Source of the DNA: Cymbomonas tetramitiformis
Taxonomy: Eukaryota; Chlorophyta; Pyramimonadophyceae; Pyramimonadales; Pyramimonadaceae
DNA length: 64,000 nt
Assembly: GCA_001247695.2 (NCBI GenBank)
Contig: LGRX02012613.1
Span: forward strand, 1 to 64,000
Reading direction: 5' to 3'
Shown: positions 52,465 to 63,854 of the stretch, piece by piece
How the letters are laid out: each line of letters begins with the position of its first letter
How positions within the stretch are numbered: position 1 is the first letter of the stretch
Position numbers and translations under genes: made by a program
Notes under the pieces: generated by a model
Told to the model about the DNA's origin: nothing
The model's input: only the letters and a program-made list of their open reading frames with translations
Databases searched by the model: none

Positions 52465-53499
52465 ATGCAGCGCGACATACAATGTGTGTTATGCGCAGAC
52501 ATAGTATGTGTGCCAGGGAACACTGGTCATGTCAAGCCATTCGATTGGCACATTGTATTTATGCGCAGTGGGGCAGTGAAATGGCAATGGGCTCGGAAGG
52601 GGACTCCCGAGCCATTGACTGCGTACTATGGGGAGCGAAAGCCTGGGCTCGATTATAGCTGGCAGCATATTATCGTCCACCCTTCTGGAGCGCTACGCCG
52701 CTGGAAGCGTAATAGGGGCGGTGGCTGGTTTCTGGAAGACGCCACTCGAGCGAAGGGGCCTGTAGCGCCATTTTCATTACCGCTCAGTAATGCGTACTGG
52801 GAGGAGGCGAGGGTGAAGGACGAGTATGAGTATCGCGGGATTCCATACACTGGGCGTAAGAGTGCGACGCCTACGAACAGTGACGATTCGGGTACAGGTG
52901 CTGTGACCTGGAGTAAGGAGAAGCTTCCAGATTCGGATGACAATGATGACGCGGGTGTCACGGACAGTAAGCATGACATGGATACTGCCAGTCCGAAATG
53001 GGTGCCTGACTCGCCTGAATATGATGACACCGAGGATGACGTCAGCGAGTTCGATGACTTGGTAGCTGACGATGCTGAAGAACAGGCTGAAGCTCGAAAG
53101 TTGAAGAGACTGGGACTGCAGTTGATCATGGATGATAAGGGTGAACTTATCTGGGTGCCAAAGGGCACCTCCCCGACCTCACCCGTTCAGCCAGAGGATC
53201 AGCCTATCACCGAGCAGAAGTCTGAGGCCATATCTGAGGATGCTCCAGCCTCTGTGGTGGAGACTGTTCAAGTACAACCGAAGGAACCATCTGGGCCAGA
53301 TACTGGATTGACTTCAATGAGTGAAAATAATGCTGGGGTGTCCGAAGTGACGAAGAGGCAACCCAGGAAATATCCTGCCTGTTGGACAGCTGAGCACATA
53401 GCTTATTTGGAATGTACCCGAGGCAGTGAAAGTGATGATGAAGAAGTGCAGGACGTGGCTCCTCGTAGGAAGAATGCAAAGGCCAACAAGGGACAATGA
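52465..53499 (+). CDS. Acidic hypothetical protein, 344 aa
   Basis: An intact frame from ATG 52465 to the stop at 53497-53499. Residues 20-100 look folded and are rich in Trp and aromatic residues (KPFDWHIVFMRSG, DYSWQHIIVHPSGALRRWKR). The rest is low-complexity Asp/Glu/Ser/Pro, ending in a basic PRRKNAKANKGQ. An acceptor-like TGTGCCAG at 52511-52518 means the true first coding exon might begin at GNTGHVKPFDW. I do not recognise a family. It could be a host gene or a retroelement gag-like protein. Codon use is less GC-rich than in the LRR-globin gene. Confidence 0.5.
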   Translation: MQRDIQCVLCADIVCVPGNTGHVKPFDWHIVFMRSGAVKWQWARKGTPEPLTAYYGERKPGLDYSWQHIIVHPSGALRRWKRNRGGGWFLEDATRAKGPVAPFSLPLSNAYWEEARVKDEYEYRGIPYTGRKSATPTNSDDSGTGAVTWSKEKLPDSDDNDDAGVTDSKHDMDTASPKWVPDSPEYDDTEDDVSEFDDLVADDAEEQAEARKLKRLGLQLIMDDKGELIWVPKGTSPTSPVQPEDQPITEQKSEAISEDAPASVVETVQVQPKEPSGPDTGLTSMSENNAGVSEVTKRQPRKYPACWTAEHIAYLECTRGSESDDEEVQDVAPRRKNAKANKGQ

Positions 53500-54624
53500 A
53501 ATCAACTGTCTTGATTAGGATTGTCCAAATGCAGATTCTCTGATTAGGATTTGTATAGGTGGCAGATGATGATATGCCAGCCGACATGGGACAGATCGAT
53601 CAGAGATATGAAATGCGCGCCTTGAAAGTATAAGACATGAATTCTTGCCCAGTGGAGGCTGTTCTAGCTTGAAGTAATTATTTGGAGGAGCTGTTGCTCA
53701 ACCTGTTAAAATACTGGTCAATCTTTCCTGCCATAAAGATATTGCAATTGCTTAAGTGTAGCCTTGTTCAACTGGCTATCTAGAACATAGCAATTTTGTA
53801 CACTGCAAAATTGCCGAGAACGGACCTGTGCCCCAAGATTGGAAGCAGATTTTACCTCTGACTGACCCTTGAGCTCTTGCTCGGATACAGTCAAGTGCTC
53901 ACGAAGGCTTCACTTGGAAGTGGTATTGCTCTGCGCCTTTTGCTCCCTGCCTTTCACCCTGCATGAATACAGTCGCTTTACCAACACTGTTATGCTGCAA
54001 ACTGGTCAGAAAGTGGGAGCTGAAGCCGCCACCAAGTCAAATTCACCGGGATTAACAACCAAATTGCCCCGAGCCGAGAGTGAAAAGTGGACAATTAGCC
54101 AGATTGAAAAAGGAGGACCTCGGAGGCAGTTTTAACGTGGACAAAAACATTCCTGACACTTCTTGATGGGGTTTTTTCGTTTGGAACCTGGCCCCGACAC
54201 CTGGGTCCTCACAGATCTCGACATTTTAAATTGGGATGGCCAACCGGCACGACAGAGGCAAAATTAGACAAATTTGAGCTCAACAGACTACATAGGAGGA
54301 AATTGAAGCCCAGAAGAATAGTTTTCCATATTTTTTATATTCTTTGAAGGTTAAAAATAGTCTCCACCACTGAGAACAAGCCAATTCGTCCGGATTGCTT
54401 CGGGATGGCCGGCAGGAATTTACCCAATTTGCCGATTGTCACTCAATTTTTGAAATTTGACCACCAGAAACAGCATTGCACACGGGAAACCATATTTTAT
54501 TGTTCACCACGACTTCCACTGCGACAATTAAATGTTTTTCTGAGTTTTCTGGGGAATTTGCCCAAATTGGACAGATTTGACTTCCTCAACGGTCATATCT
54601 CCACTTTTCAGCGCTCAATTCACC
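53500..54624. other. Spacer without recognised genes
   Basis: No coding region is convincing. The style (CTGGCCCCGACACCTGGGTC at 54191) resembles a retroelement leader, but no LTR pair was found. Confidence 0.4.
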
Positions 54625-55311
54625 ATGATGCAGAACGCTAACACGGGGCGCTCACCTCCAACGTCGCCTACGTCTACACCCAGGCGTACGAGAGGACGAC
54701 AGGCCAGTCAGCGCAGCACGAGAGGCGCTGCGGCCACTGGAGCCACTGGCAAGGGGGCGAAGGGCACCTACAAGGCGCCCTCTCCGGGTCAGCCGCCGCA
54801 GGCTGCGACAGCAGCAGGTGAGCCGAGCTTCCAGATACCCAAAAAGAAGTCGACTTTGTCAGCTGCGGCCCCTGAGTTCCACAGCACGACTCCTCTGGTT
54901 CTGGCTACTGGAACAGCTTGTGTGACACCTCCCATGGAGGAGGCTGTAACGGTACCTAAGCAGCGCCCTAATCCGCCCCTGCGTCATGCAAGAGCGGCGT
55001 CACCACGGGTGCTGACTGTTGACACCCCTGGTGCAGGGCGGAACATGAGGGCGACTCCCCAGCGGTATGTCAACCTGATGACCACCCCTTCCTCTGGCAT
55101 CATGCGACTGCCTGGAAGCCGCGATATGAGCCCTCCACCTCCGCGCCAGCGAAGTCCGCCTCGGGCTCGTGACCGGACCCCGCCACCGCCGCGCCGCAGG
55201 AGCCCACCGCGGACGCGCGAGGCGCGACCTGAGTCCTCCAGCTCCGAGACAGCGAAGCCCTTTGCCATCATTCTTACAGGACTCCGCACACTTGGTCTGG
55301 AGCTACGGTGA
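54625..55311 (+). CDS. Pro/Arg/Ser-rich gag-like N-terminal frame
   Basis: ATG 54625 (MMQNANTGRSPPTSPTSTPR...) opens a 228-codon low-complexity frame. It has basic RRTRGRQ runs and repeated PPPPRQRSPPRARD units. It stops at 55311, and a reading in the next frames continues towards 55424. It is probably the N-terminal part of a retroelement structural protein. No diagnostic domain. Confidence 0.4.
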   Translation: MMQNANTGRSPPTSPTSTPRRTRGRQASQRSTRGAAATGATGKGAKGTYKAPSPGQPPQAATAAGEPSFQIPKKKSTLSAAAPEFHSTTPLVLATGTACVTPPMEEAVTVPKQRPNPPLRHARAASPRVLTVDTPGAGRNMRATPQRYVNLMTTPSSGIMRLPGSRDMSPPPPRQRSPPRARDRTPPPPRRRSPPRTREARPESSSSETAKPFAIILTGLRTLGLELR

Positions 55312-55423
55312 TGACCTCCCCGCACGGACAGCTGCCCACGCCCTTCAGCGAGAACGCGCCTCTGGGTGAGCCTGCTGGAGCGGCTTCTGCTGGACAACAT
55401 CTACCTGCTGGCCTACGCCATCT

Positions 55424-57820
55424 CGCGACCCGATAGTAGTGCGAGAATTGGCAGAAGTTAAACTTCCAACATCTGAGCAGGACATGCAGAACGAAGTGGG
55501 CAGAAACAGGGACCCCGCCAATTCCCCTCCCGATCCGATGTCAAGGTATGGCTTACGCGAGGTCGACTTTACACAAAACTTCCGATTTTCTAGATCGTGA
55601 GATAAATGCGATTGAAGTGTGCTCTTAAGTATGGTTAAGTATGGGAGGTAACCGAGCGGTATCGGCCACAACTTTTCAATGCCTGGGTCAATTGTATACC
55701 CAGAGCGCGCAATATGTTTAGATTGGTTTAAGCGACATGTTTATCGAATAAAAATATTTCCCGAAGTTTTGTGTAAAGTCGACCTCGCGTAAGCCATACC
55801 TTGATGTGGCCAACTGGCGAACGCGCCAGCAGCAGGGTGCGACTCTCGCCTGGACTCCGCGCCCTAACCAAGGGGGTGTGGGGGGCAGCGGGGAGGTCAA
55901 AGGGCATGAACCAAAGCATTGCTGGCGAACCCACTGCACACTCAATGCATCCAACTCCCTCCTCAACGAGCAACGGGGAGGTGGGGGCAGCGGGGAGGAC
56001 AGGTGGCTCCGGCTTGACAGGTGGCCCACGCCACATAAGCATAGCATATTCTGGGCAGCCGCTGACCTCGCCGATTACGGATATCGCTACGGAAAATAAG
56101 GTGACCGGTGACTCGCTGACATCACCGCTTACGGAGAAGGTGATCGGTGACTCGCTGACCTCAACGCTTACGCAGAAGGTGACCGGTGACTCGCTGACCT
56201 CACCGATTACGGATATCGCTACGGAGCATAAGGTGATCGGTGACGCTCTGGCAAGGTTATCGGTGACTTTTGAGTCAGAGATGGACAGCGAGGCAACCTC
56301 ACTGACTCCTTCACTGACTCAGGCGACTACGGAGGCAGCTACGGAGGCAGCTACGGATACGGCTATGCTCGAGTCCCTGTTGAACCGCGAGTCCAGACCT
56401 CTGACTACCTCGCTGACCTCAACAACTACGGAGCAGCCAGTCAGTACAGTCAGTTTAGTCAGTTATGCCGACCTCGCGTGCAGGCGTGCCATCGGACTCG
56501 CCGCCTACCAGCCGCCTCCTCTCCCAGTCATCGAACCCCCTTCCCAAGCAGATGTCCTCAGTCGAATCCCAGTCAGAAACTTACCTCTGAGCCAAGACTC
56601 CGTGAACCAGCTTTCTCGCCGGGAGAGACGCCATCAGCGATGGGAACAACACCAGCAGCGACTGGCAGAACAGCGCAGAGTACTCTTCTCTGACCCCGCC
56701 TCAGCCAGAACGCCCGCAGATGCCTCGATCCCAGCACTGAACCATCAGCACCAAGCCCTAATGCAGAATCAGATGATCGATGTTGGAAGTATCAGAGTAC
56801 ATGCAAAATCTACATCAGCAAGTGCTCCAACGCTATCCTCATCTGATTTCGAGTCTACCAGCGGTGGGCGCTCCACCTATGACGCCATACCAGCACACCT
56901 TAGGATGGGCGAGCGGTTTACCAGGTGCACCGGCGCCAGCAGCTCGATCAGGACCCTGGCTGGTACCAGCACCGGCTCAACCGGCTCCAGCACCGGCTCA
57001 ACCGGCGCCGGTATCATTTCAGCCAGATCCACCGGCACCGGTTGATCCACCGGCTACCGGCTCACCGCCTTCTGACTCAGCCGATCCTGATCATCCGTCA
57101 CCAGGGAACTCGCCCCCGCCTTCAGACAATGGTGACTCACGACACAGGCGTCTAGATGTGCTACTCTGGACTTTAGAAGGAGCCTCCTTCTGGTTGAGAA
57201 ATCACATGTCCTCTTCTTCCTCAGTGACTTTCAGCCATGGCGCTGAGGCCCAATATTCTTACCGACTGCCAACCATGCCCGGAAGCGCCAGTCACTTCAT
57301 AACCGACACAAATCGGATTTGGATGACTATGCGGCACATCGGAGTGGACATCCAAGACCTGGCGCAGCATGGGTCAGTGCATACTCCTGTGCGCCTGACT
57401 GAGATTGAGGACAGTGAAGCTTTCACTTTGCAAGTGGAGAAAACGCAAGTGGATGAAGCGCGGCGTTGCGCTGAAAGCCGTACTGGAACTCAGCAGAGGC
57501 GCCTGCCATTGTACTCATGGGTGACCATCTCTGACAATGCCTTGGAGTCCGAGCTGACCGAATTTGACCCCCTTGGACTCCAAATTTGGGCAGCCTTTTC
57601 AGCCTCCGAGGCGTACCTGTTTCGGGAATGGCTGCCGTCAACCAACCAACTCCCGCCAATGTACCGGCAAGACTGGGCGTCAACCGGTTTCCCTCTACGA
57701 TCCAGCCCCTGCCCCGATCCAGCCCCTGCCCATATCCAGCCCTGCTACAATCCGGCCCCTTTTGCCACGATCCAGCCCTGCCACGATCAGCCCCTGCCCC
57801 TATCCAGCCTGCCACGGTAG
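55424..57820 (+). pseudogene. Gag-like frame interrupted by MITE 2 and a frameshift
   Basis: Before the MITE the frame reads VVRELAEVKLPTSEQDMQNE and NRDPANSPPDPM. After it the same frame continues (WPTGERASSRVRLSPG). A fourfold repeat of KVTGDSLTSPLT-like units occupies 56095-56240. Near 56775 one base change moves the reading to SMLEVSEYMQNLHQQVLQRY, then a Pro-rich linker and a folded-looking segment (IWMTMRHIGVDIQDLAQHGS). The frame runs into a minisatellite. It is a likely retroelement structural protein, with no RT nearby. Confidence 0.45.
55542..55803. mobile_element. MITE 2 (262 bp), same family as MITE 1
   Basis: Perfect 41-bp inverted repeats start CAAGGTATGGCTTACGCGAG. The duplication is ATGT (55538-55541, 55804-55807). 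The interior CTTAAGTATGGTTAAGTATG and ACCGAGYGGTATCGRCCAYA match MITE 1, whereas the TIRs have diverged inwards. It interrupts the gag-like frame. Confidence 0.9.
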
Positions 57821-58378
57821 CCTGCCCCGATCCAGCCCTTGCCCCGATCCAGCCCGCCACGATCATTTTGCCACGATCCATTGCCCCGATCCGACCCTAT
57901 ACGATCAGCCCCACTGCCGCGATCAGGTCCATTTGCTCCGATCCAGCCCTGCCCCGCCCGGTCCACGCCCCAATCCAGCCCTACCACGATCGAGCCCACT
58001 GCCACGATCCAGCCACGCCCGTCCGGCCCGCCCCGATCCAGCCCTGCCCATATCCAGCCCCGGCCCCGATCCGGCCTTGCATATCCAGCCTTGCCACGAT
58101 CCAGCCGCCGCGATCCGGCCTGCCGTCAGCCCCTGCCCCGATCAGCCCTGCCCCGATCCAGCCCGCCACGATCAGCCCGCACGATCGACTTCTGCCCCGA
58201 TCCAGCCCCTGCCCCGATCCAGCCCGCTACGATCCAGCCCCTGCTCCGATCCAGCCCCTGCCCCGATCCAGCCCCGCCACGATTTAGTCCCTGCCCCGAT
58301 CAACCCACGCCCCGATCAGCCCGCACGATCAGCCCACCGCTGATCAGCCCGCCACGATGAACCCCTGCCACGATCAGC
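57700..58378. repeat. CGATCCAGCCCCTGCC minisatellite
   Basis: About 40 irregular units of CCCGATCCAGCCCCTGC with CACGATC variants. It borders the left end of the second CACTA element. Long frames through it are artefacts. Confidence 0.95.
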
Positions 58379-58559
58379 CTACAAATTATTGGCCTGTCCG
58401 CACGCGTGGAAAACCGTCCGTCCGACGCGCGGACAGCGTACGGACACCCTATGGACGCTTTTTTTGCTAAATCCACACGTGTGAAATTGTCTAATTTGTA
58501 AAAGTGATGTTCATACGGTGTCCATACGATAAATCCATACGTCGTCCATACGTGCGCAT

Positions 58560-59700
58560 CCGTGTGGACGACGTATGCTAGTAGTTTACCTGATTTTATT
58601 ACGCGTGTGGACTCTCCGACCGTATGGATAGGTGCCGTCCATACGCATGAACCACTGGAAAATGTTGTCCACACGTGCGGACTGCGAGAAATGCCGTTTC
58701 TATCCCTCCTCGGCCATATGGACACCATGGGGACGTGTCCCTGGACCGTACCCACGCGTACGGACGACGTGTGGACGGGCGTATGGACAGTGTGAGGCCC
58801 GTGCCGTGCCACTCTTTTGCGCTTGTCCGCACGTGTGGACAGCCATTGCACCCAGACCTGGGTGTACCCGAGCACTGCTTGCCCCCTCCTCAGCCATGTG
58901 GACACCATGTGGACGTGTCCCTGGACGTACTGATGCGTACGGACGACGTGTGGACGGGCGTATGGACAGTGTGAGGCCCGTGCCGTGCCACTCTTTTGCG
59001 CTTGTCCGCACGTGTGGACACCCATTGCACCCAGGCCTGGGTGTACCCGAGCATTTCCTTCCCCTTCATCAGCCACATGGACACCATGGGGACGTGTCCC
59101 TGGACCGTACCGACGCGTACGGACGACGTGTGGACGGGCGTATGGACAGTTTGAGGCCCGTACCGTGCCACTCGTTTGCGCTTGTCCGCACGTGTGGACA
59201 CCCATTGCACCCAGGCCTGGGTGTACCCAAGCATTTCCTTCCCCTTCATCAGCCACATGGACACCATGGGGGCGTGTCCCTGGGTCGTACCGACGCGTAC
59301 GGACGACGTGTGGACGGGCGTATGGACAGTGTGAGGCCCGTGCCGTGCCACTCGTTTGCGCTTGTCCGCACGTGTGGACACCCATTGCACCCAGGCCTGG
59401 GTGTACCCAAGCATTTCCTTCCCCTTCATCAGCCACATGGACACCATGGGGGCGTGTCCCTGGGTCGTACCGACGCGTACGAACGACGTGTGGACGGGCG
59501 TATGGACAGTGTGAGGCCCGTGCCGTGCCACTCGTTTGCGCTTGTCCGCACGTGTGGACAGCCATTGCACCCGGGCCTGGGTGTGCCCGAGCGTTGCTTG
59601 CCCCTTCATCAGCCATATATGGGCACCATGGGGGCGTGTCAACGAACGAACTCATGCGTACGGACGACGTGTGGACAGACGTATGGACGATCGGAATTCG
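58560..59700. repeat. 180-bp tandem array in the CACTA subterminal region
   Basis: Units start at about 58801, 58981, 59161, 59341 and 59521, each with GCTTGTCCGCACGTGTGGAC and ACGGACGACGTGTGGACGGG. A partial unit lies before. The exact 180-bp period is a multiple of three, which keeps both strands open for over 400 codons without being a gene. Confidence 0.95.
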
Positions 59701-59859
59701 CCAATCCATACGTATGGACGTCAAAATTGGAGTTTGTTGAAACACGCGTGTGGACACATACATCCGCGCGTGTGGATAAGGGTTTACCCGCATGGATTAG
59801 CGGAATCATGCGTGTGAATACAGGTGTCCGCGCACATACGGTTTATTTACATATATAAT

Positions 59860-60578
59860 ACATCGTGTATCATCCGCAATATAATCATCTGAATCAGATG
59901 AACTACTACGGTCATCCTCGCTACTACTAACGACGATCGCTCTTAATTGGAAGATGCGCTCTAAATTGGAAGATTTTTTGAAGGTCATTGTTTTGATGTT
60001 TTTTACATTATTTTAAACATATCATGCCATGCCCAAAAAATAGGGTGGTTATAATTTTGGAAGTTTTTCTCATCGTATGAGGCGGGGTTTTCAGAATTCT
60101 TACGCGTGACTCTTAGGCATATTGAGGAGTGTTCCAAAAATCCACATATGGTATTAGATCGAGATTAAAGGTTATAAAATGGAAGTAAAAAGGGAAAAAT
60201 ATGTACCTGTTTATCGTATGTTTGATATTTTCATCGATTTCAGCACAATTTTGCCAAAACCCCCCTCAAACCCTATGCTTTATCACACGCGTATTCACAA
60301 AGGGCGGGTAACATATGTAAAGGTTCTTGCTAATGGACCCGTCACGTGCTATGTTATAATGTAGTTTGCCATAAAACATATTTGAACAAATAAAATATCA
60401 AGCACTTGCATCTCCGTGCAGATTTCTGGAGCAAATGGCCCTCTAGCGGGGGAAACCCTAAGTGGTAACACCAATTTAGGGTGTAAGCACAACCACATGT
60501 GTACATGCATGCACATACGAACTCTTGACTGCACTTATTTACTCTTCAGAGTTCTCCAGCAGTGCTTTTAACCCCTTA
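59860..60578. other. Interior of CACTA 2, no gene seen
   Basis: AT-rich DNA without supported coding sequence or repeats. Confidence 0.45.
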
Positions 60579-61609
60579 CAGTAAAACGCGGTCTATAAGA
60601 ACATCGACCCATAAGAACCTAGCCGCTAGCTTTTGTCGTAAATCGTTAAGAATGTCTTAAGAAGCTAGCCGCTAGGACGAATTTGACCCGCCATTCAAAA
60701 TGATGCATATTAAGAAGCTGAAACCGCTAAAGAGGCCTGTGACAATAATTCTGAAAACTGCCAATTTAAGAAGCCACAACGCTAGATTATGATACTGTGT
60801 CAAATCTACCGATTTGATATAGTAAATATTTACTACCGACCGTAATATTTACTATCATGTAACAATTTGGCGTTGTCACGACTGCTGAGGCCACTTCTTG
60901 TCGAGAATCAACTGCCCGCTGGAGAGGAGAGCGAGTCGGACCTTGGACCTGGAGAGTGCCATCTAATATTGCACGTTTTTGCTCTCCATACTCAACAGCG
61001 TCGAGTATCTCCATGTCCATAAAATCTTTGATCTCCCTTAACGAATTCTTGACCTCGTGCGTGAGAACATATTTGTAGCCAGCGGGTGGAGAGAGCACTT
61101 TCCCCTTCTCTGCTTTGAAATCTGCGTGGGAGAAGAGGGCATCATCTAAAAGCTGTTTCAATTGCTTCAAAGTTTCCTTGAGTGAAGCGTCCATCACGGC
61201 AGCGAGAGGTGCTCTCGCTAATACCTACGTACGTTGCGTGTTTTGTTGTGCCTATCCGAGAGTTCTCACGCAGTCAAGTGAAAACCCTAAAATTTGCCAG
61301 CCTGATTTAAGAACGTGATCGCTAGATTTTGGCGACACTTCAACCAAGTCTAGATTAAGCATCTAATAAGAAGATGGCATCGCTAGAGTCCACCTCAGAA
61401 ATCAACTGCCCCAGAAGAATCTGGGCGCTAGACATCTTTGCAAACGAATCCAGGGGTCTCAAATTCACCCATATTAAGAATCTGGGCGCTAGATCGACGC
61501 TCCAGATCGTTAACAAGCTGGTCGCTGCGATCTCAAATTGAGCCCCACCCAATAAGAAGCTAGCCGCTAGCGATTTTGAGGCCGGCTTCTTATAGACCGC
61601 GTTTTACTG
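60579..61609. mobile_element. pogo-like Tc1/mariner element, 1,031 bp
   Basis: The inverted ends CAGTAAAACGCGGTCTATAA(GAA) are 23 bp and perfect, flanked by TA on both sides (60577-60578, 61610-61611). A CAGT terminus and TA duplication fit pogo-type elements. Internal units TAAGAAGCTAGCCGCTAG recur about seven times. No transposase domain was found, so it is non-autonomous. Confidence 0.85.
60787..61194 (-). CDS. Small ORF inside the pogo-like element, 135 aa
   Basis: ATG 61194 opens MDASLKETLKQLKQLLDDAL with heptad-like spacing, then a charged helical region and a hydrophobic C-terminus. No DDE motif. It could be a remnant of an accessory or DNA-binding protein, or captured host sequence. 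The frame is intact. Confidence 0.4.
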   Translation of the reverse strand: MDASLKETLKQLKQLLDDALFSHADFKAEKGKVLSPPAGYKYVLTHEVKNSLREIKDFMDMEILDAVEYGEQKRAILDGTLQVQGPTRSPLQRAVDSRQEVASAVVTTPNCYMIVNITVGSKYLLYQIGRFDTVS

Positions 61610-62250
61610 TAGCTGCCAGCTGATGGACATGTCCATCAAACACTCAAAACTGATTTTCTCGGCGACAAATAACTCAAATTCACTTTTGAAGACAGTTTTG
61701 AAAAGCTCTTATCGAGCCGCGTGCAGCCATGCACTTGGGAGCAACCATGTTGCGACGATGCTCTAAATATTTCCCCAGGCGCACTCTATTTTAGCTTGAC
61801 CATAATGAGTCACATTTAGGGCACATGTGGCATAGTGTTACAAACCCCTAATAATATAAGTAGCCCTAACCGCATGTTGAGCACTTGGTAAGATTATACC
61901 TGGAGGTATGGGGTCAATATTAGGGCTTACATTGTTAACGATGTGCACATCCATCAACATTTTTCAGTTGACAATCACGTCATCGGTATCAAGTGTCATG
62001 TATTTCTAACGTTTGCATGTGATTCGCCTTGAGAAGACCATTCCGACACTATTTTCAAAAGTTGAGGCAGGACCCTTATGCCAAAGTTATTGCAAATAAA
62101 CCAAAATTTTCAAAACCCAGAAATTTGCCTCCGACAGCTAAGGGGTTAAAAACTCGGCATTTCTCCTCACAACACGGAAATTCCGCCTTGAACACCAGAT
62201 TTTGCGGTCTCATCAGCATGTCAACACCTCGTTCACGTCAAATGTAGACT
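61610..62250. other. 3' flank of the CACTA 2 transposase, no gene seen
   Basis: No supported feature. Presumably 3' untranslated and subterminal DNA of the element. Confidence 0.4.
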
Positions 62251-63854
62251 TCATGCGAAGGGTGCGAGGCCTTTGTTATCATCGATTTCACGGAAGAAAT
62301 CCGCCTTTGCGATCAACACAGCTTGCAAGCAATCAGTTCGTCGTCGAATGGCCAAAGGGACAACATTTCCTTTGTACCGGGCAACCAAGCCGGCATGAAG
62401 ACATCCTGAATTACCACTTACGATTCTCCAATCTTTGTTTGCGCGAACGAATGGTGAGACGTCCCATGGCATGTCTTTGCGGAGTGAAAAAATGTTCTTT
62501 AGTATCGTCCTGTACTTGACCGCCCCTTTGGTATAGCGGGCCTTCCAGCAGAAGATCTCGTGACCGGGAAGATCAAGCTTGACGATCTTCATGATTTCCC
62601 CATACCTATCTTCAACGTCATCGTCCGGTATCTCGCCTGTAAGAAGTTGAGCTGGAGTTGGCACTCCCGGACTTCGAAAGATGCTCTTGAAATACCGTTG
62701 ACAACTCTTCAAACCAATGTCGCTGTCGTGCACTCGGAAATCTTCACGCCCAATCTTGATGTTAGGATACTCCGTCCACGGGGCGATCCCGGCTAACTCC
62801 TCCTCGGTGAAAGGCTGAATCTGCAAAGTTCTTGGGAACCTTCTCCACGTGTCTGGTTGTAGAAACACCGGAACCACGTCATTCGTCATCGGCCTTCGAC
62901 GACCCGCCCGTCGGTTGCGACGATTCCGTTGTCCAACGTTCCTGCATTCGCAAGTACACACGGGTGGACTCAATGTTCCGTACGTTGTCATACGGTGACC
63001 GTACGCCGTCCGTACGCCGTCCACGTGGCGTTCGCACATTTTACAGACATGCACATAAGTTGGTACCTGTTGAATGAGTCGAGTGTGTCGTCGAACTTTT
63101 TGCACAGAGTGTCGTACTCGGGGAACTCGGTACGAAGGTAGACTTGAATCTTTTCTCTGTCATCTGTTGCGATTGACGCCGCGCAAGTGAATTAGTTGTC
63201 TCATAAGAAGACTGAAGAGAAAAAAAACGGACAATAGTGAAAACCCATCCGTACGTACGGACAGGTATTCCACACATGTGGACGGCGTCATCCGCACGGC
63301 GGGCTCTTCGTCCACGCGCTTGGACAGGTGGTATTGACCAAACGGACAATAGTAAAGTACCGTCCGTGCGTATGGATCGCTGGCCACACGTGTGAACGAC
63401 TTCGTGCACACGTACTTAAAAAGCATCCACACGCATGGAAAGACTAATATGCATGGCACACATGATACTTAGGGATGATGTGCTCACCAGCGGTTGGCCG
63501 CACAGTGCTTGATTTCGTTGTAAAGATGTTCTGCTTTGCAGGAGGTCGATACTGGGGAGCTCGACCACTTCGATGCATTCGCTTGATGCCAGCAACCATG
63601 GAAACCGTTCGCCGCAACTCCAGTCCTTTCATCATGCCGGCGACGGGTTGTGAGCGGGTCTTGATGGACAGCTTCAACAACCCGAAATAGTCTTCGAAGA
63701 CATACATCCAGATTTCCCGTGCAGGGCCGTTGTCCTTCAGCTGGTCGACAATGTGCACGAGAAGATGCGACATAATCACCAACGCCTCAGGGGAGTTGTT
63801 CCGCTCCATCTCATCTCTCAACTGCATGCCTCGGCTCTGCAGCTTGTTCATTTC
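62251..63854 (-). CDS. CACTA transposase, last three exons (DUF4218 and DUF4216 regions)
   Basis: The exons are 63854-63488 (acceptor TTTTGCCTTTCAG, donor GCTG/GTGAGC), 63163-63067 (acceptor CGCAACAG, donor AACAG/GTACC) and 62941-62251 (acceptor GAATGCAG). All phases agree. The first has MSHLLVHIVDQLKDNGPARE then WMYVFEDYFGLLKLSIK, the DUF4218 signature of plant CACTA transposases. The second reads KIQVYLRTEFPEYDTLCKKF. The third has a basic patch and DRYGEIMKIVKLDLPGHEIF then KDMPWDVSPF, equivalent to the DUF4216-like region split by MITE 1 in the first element. Upstream exons with the catalytic core should lie beyond or near 64000. The intact splicing suggests a younger element than CACTA 1. 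Confidence 0.8.

Noticed and set aside
57564..58343. Several 170-260-codon Pro-rich frames
   Set aside because: They consist of the CGATCCAGCCCC minisatellite and have no domain or codon bias of their own.
58300..59858. Very long open frames on both strands (over 400 codons each)
   Set aside because: They run through the 180-bp tandem array, whose period is a multiple of three. Both strands are open and the products are pure repeats.
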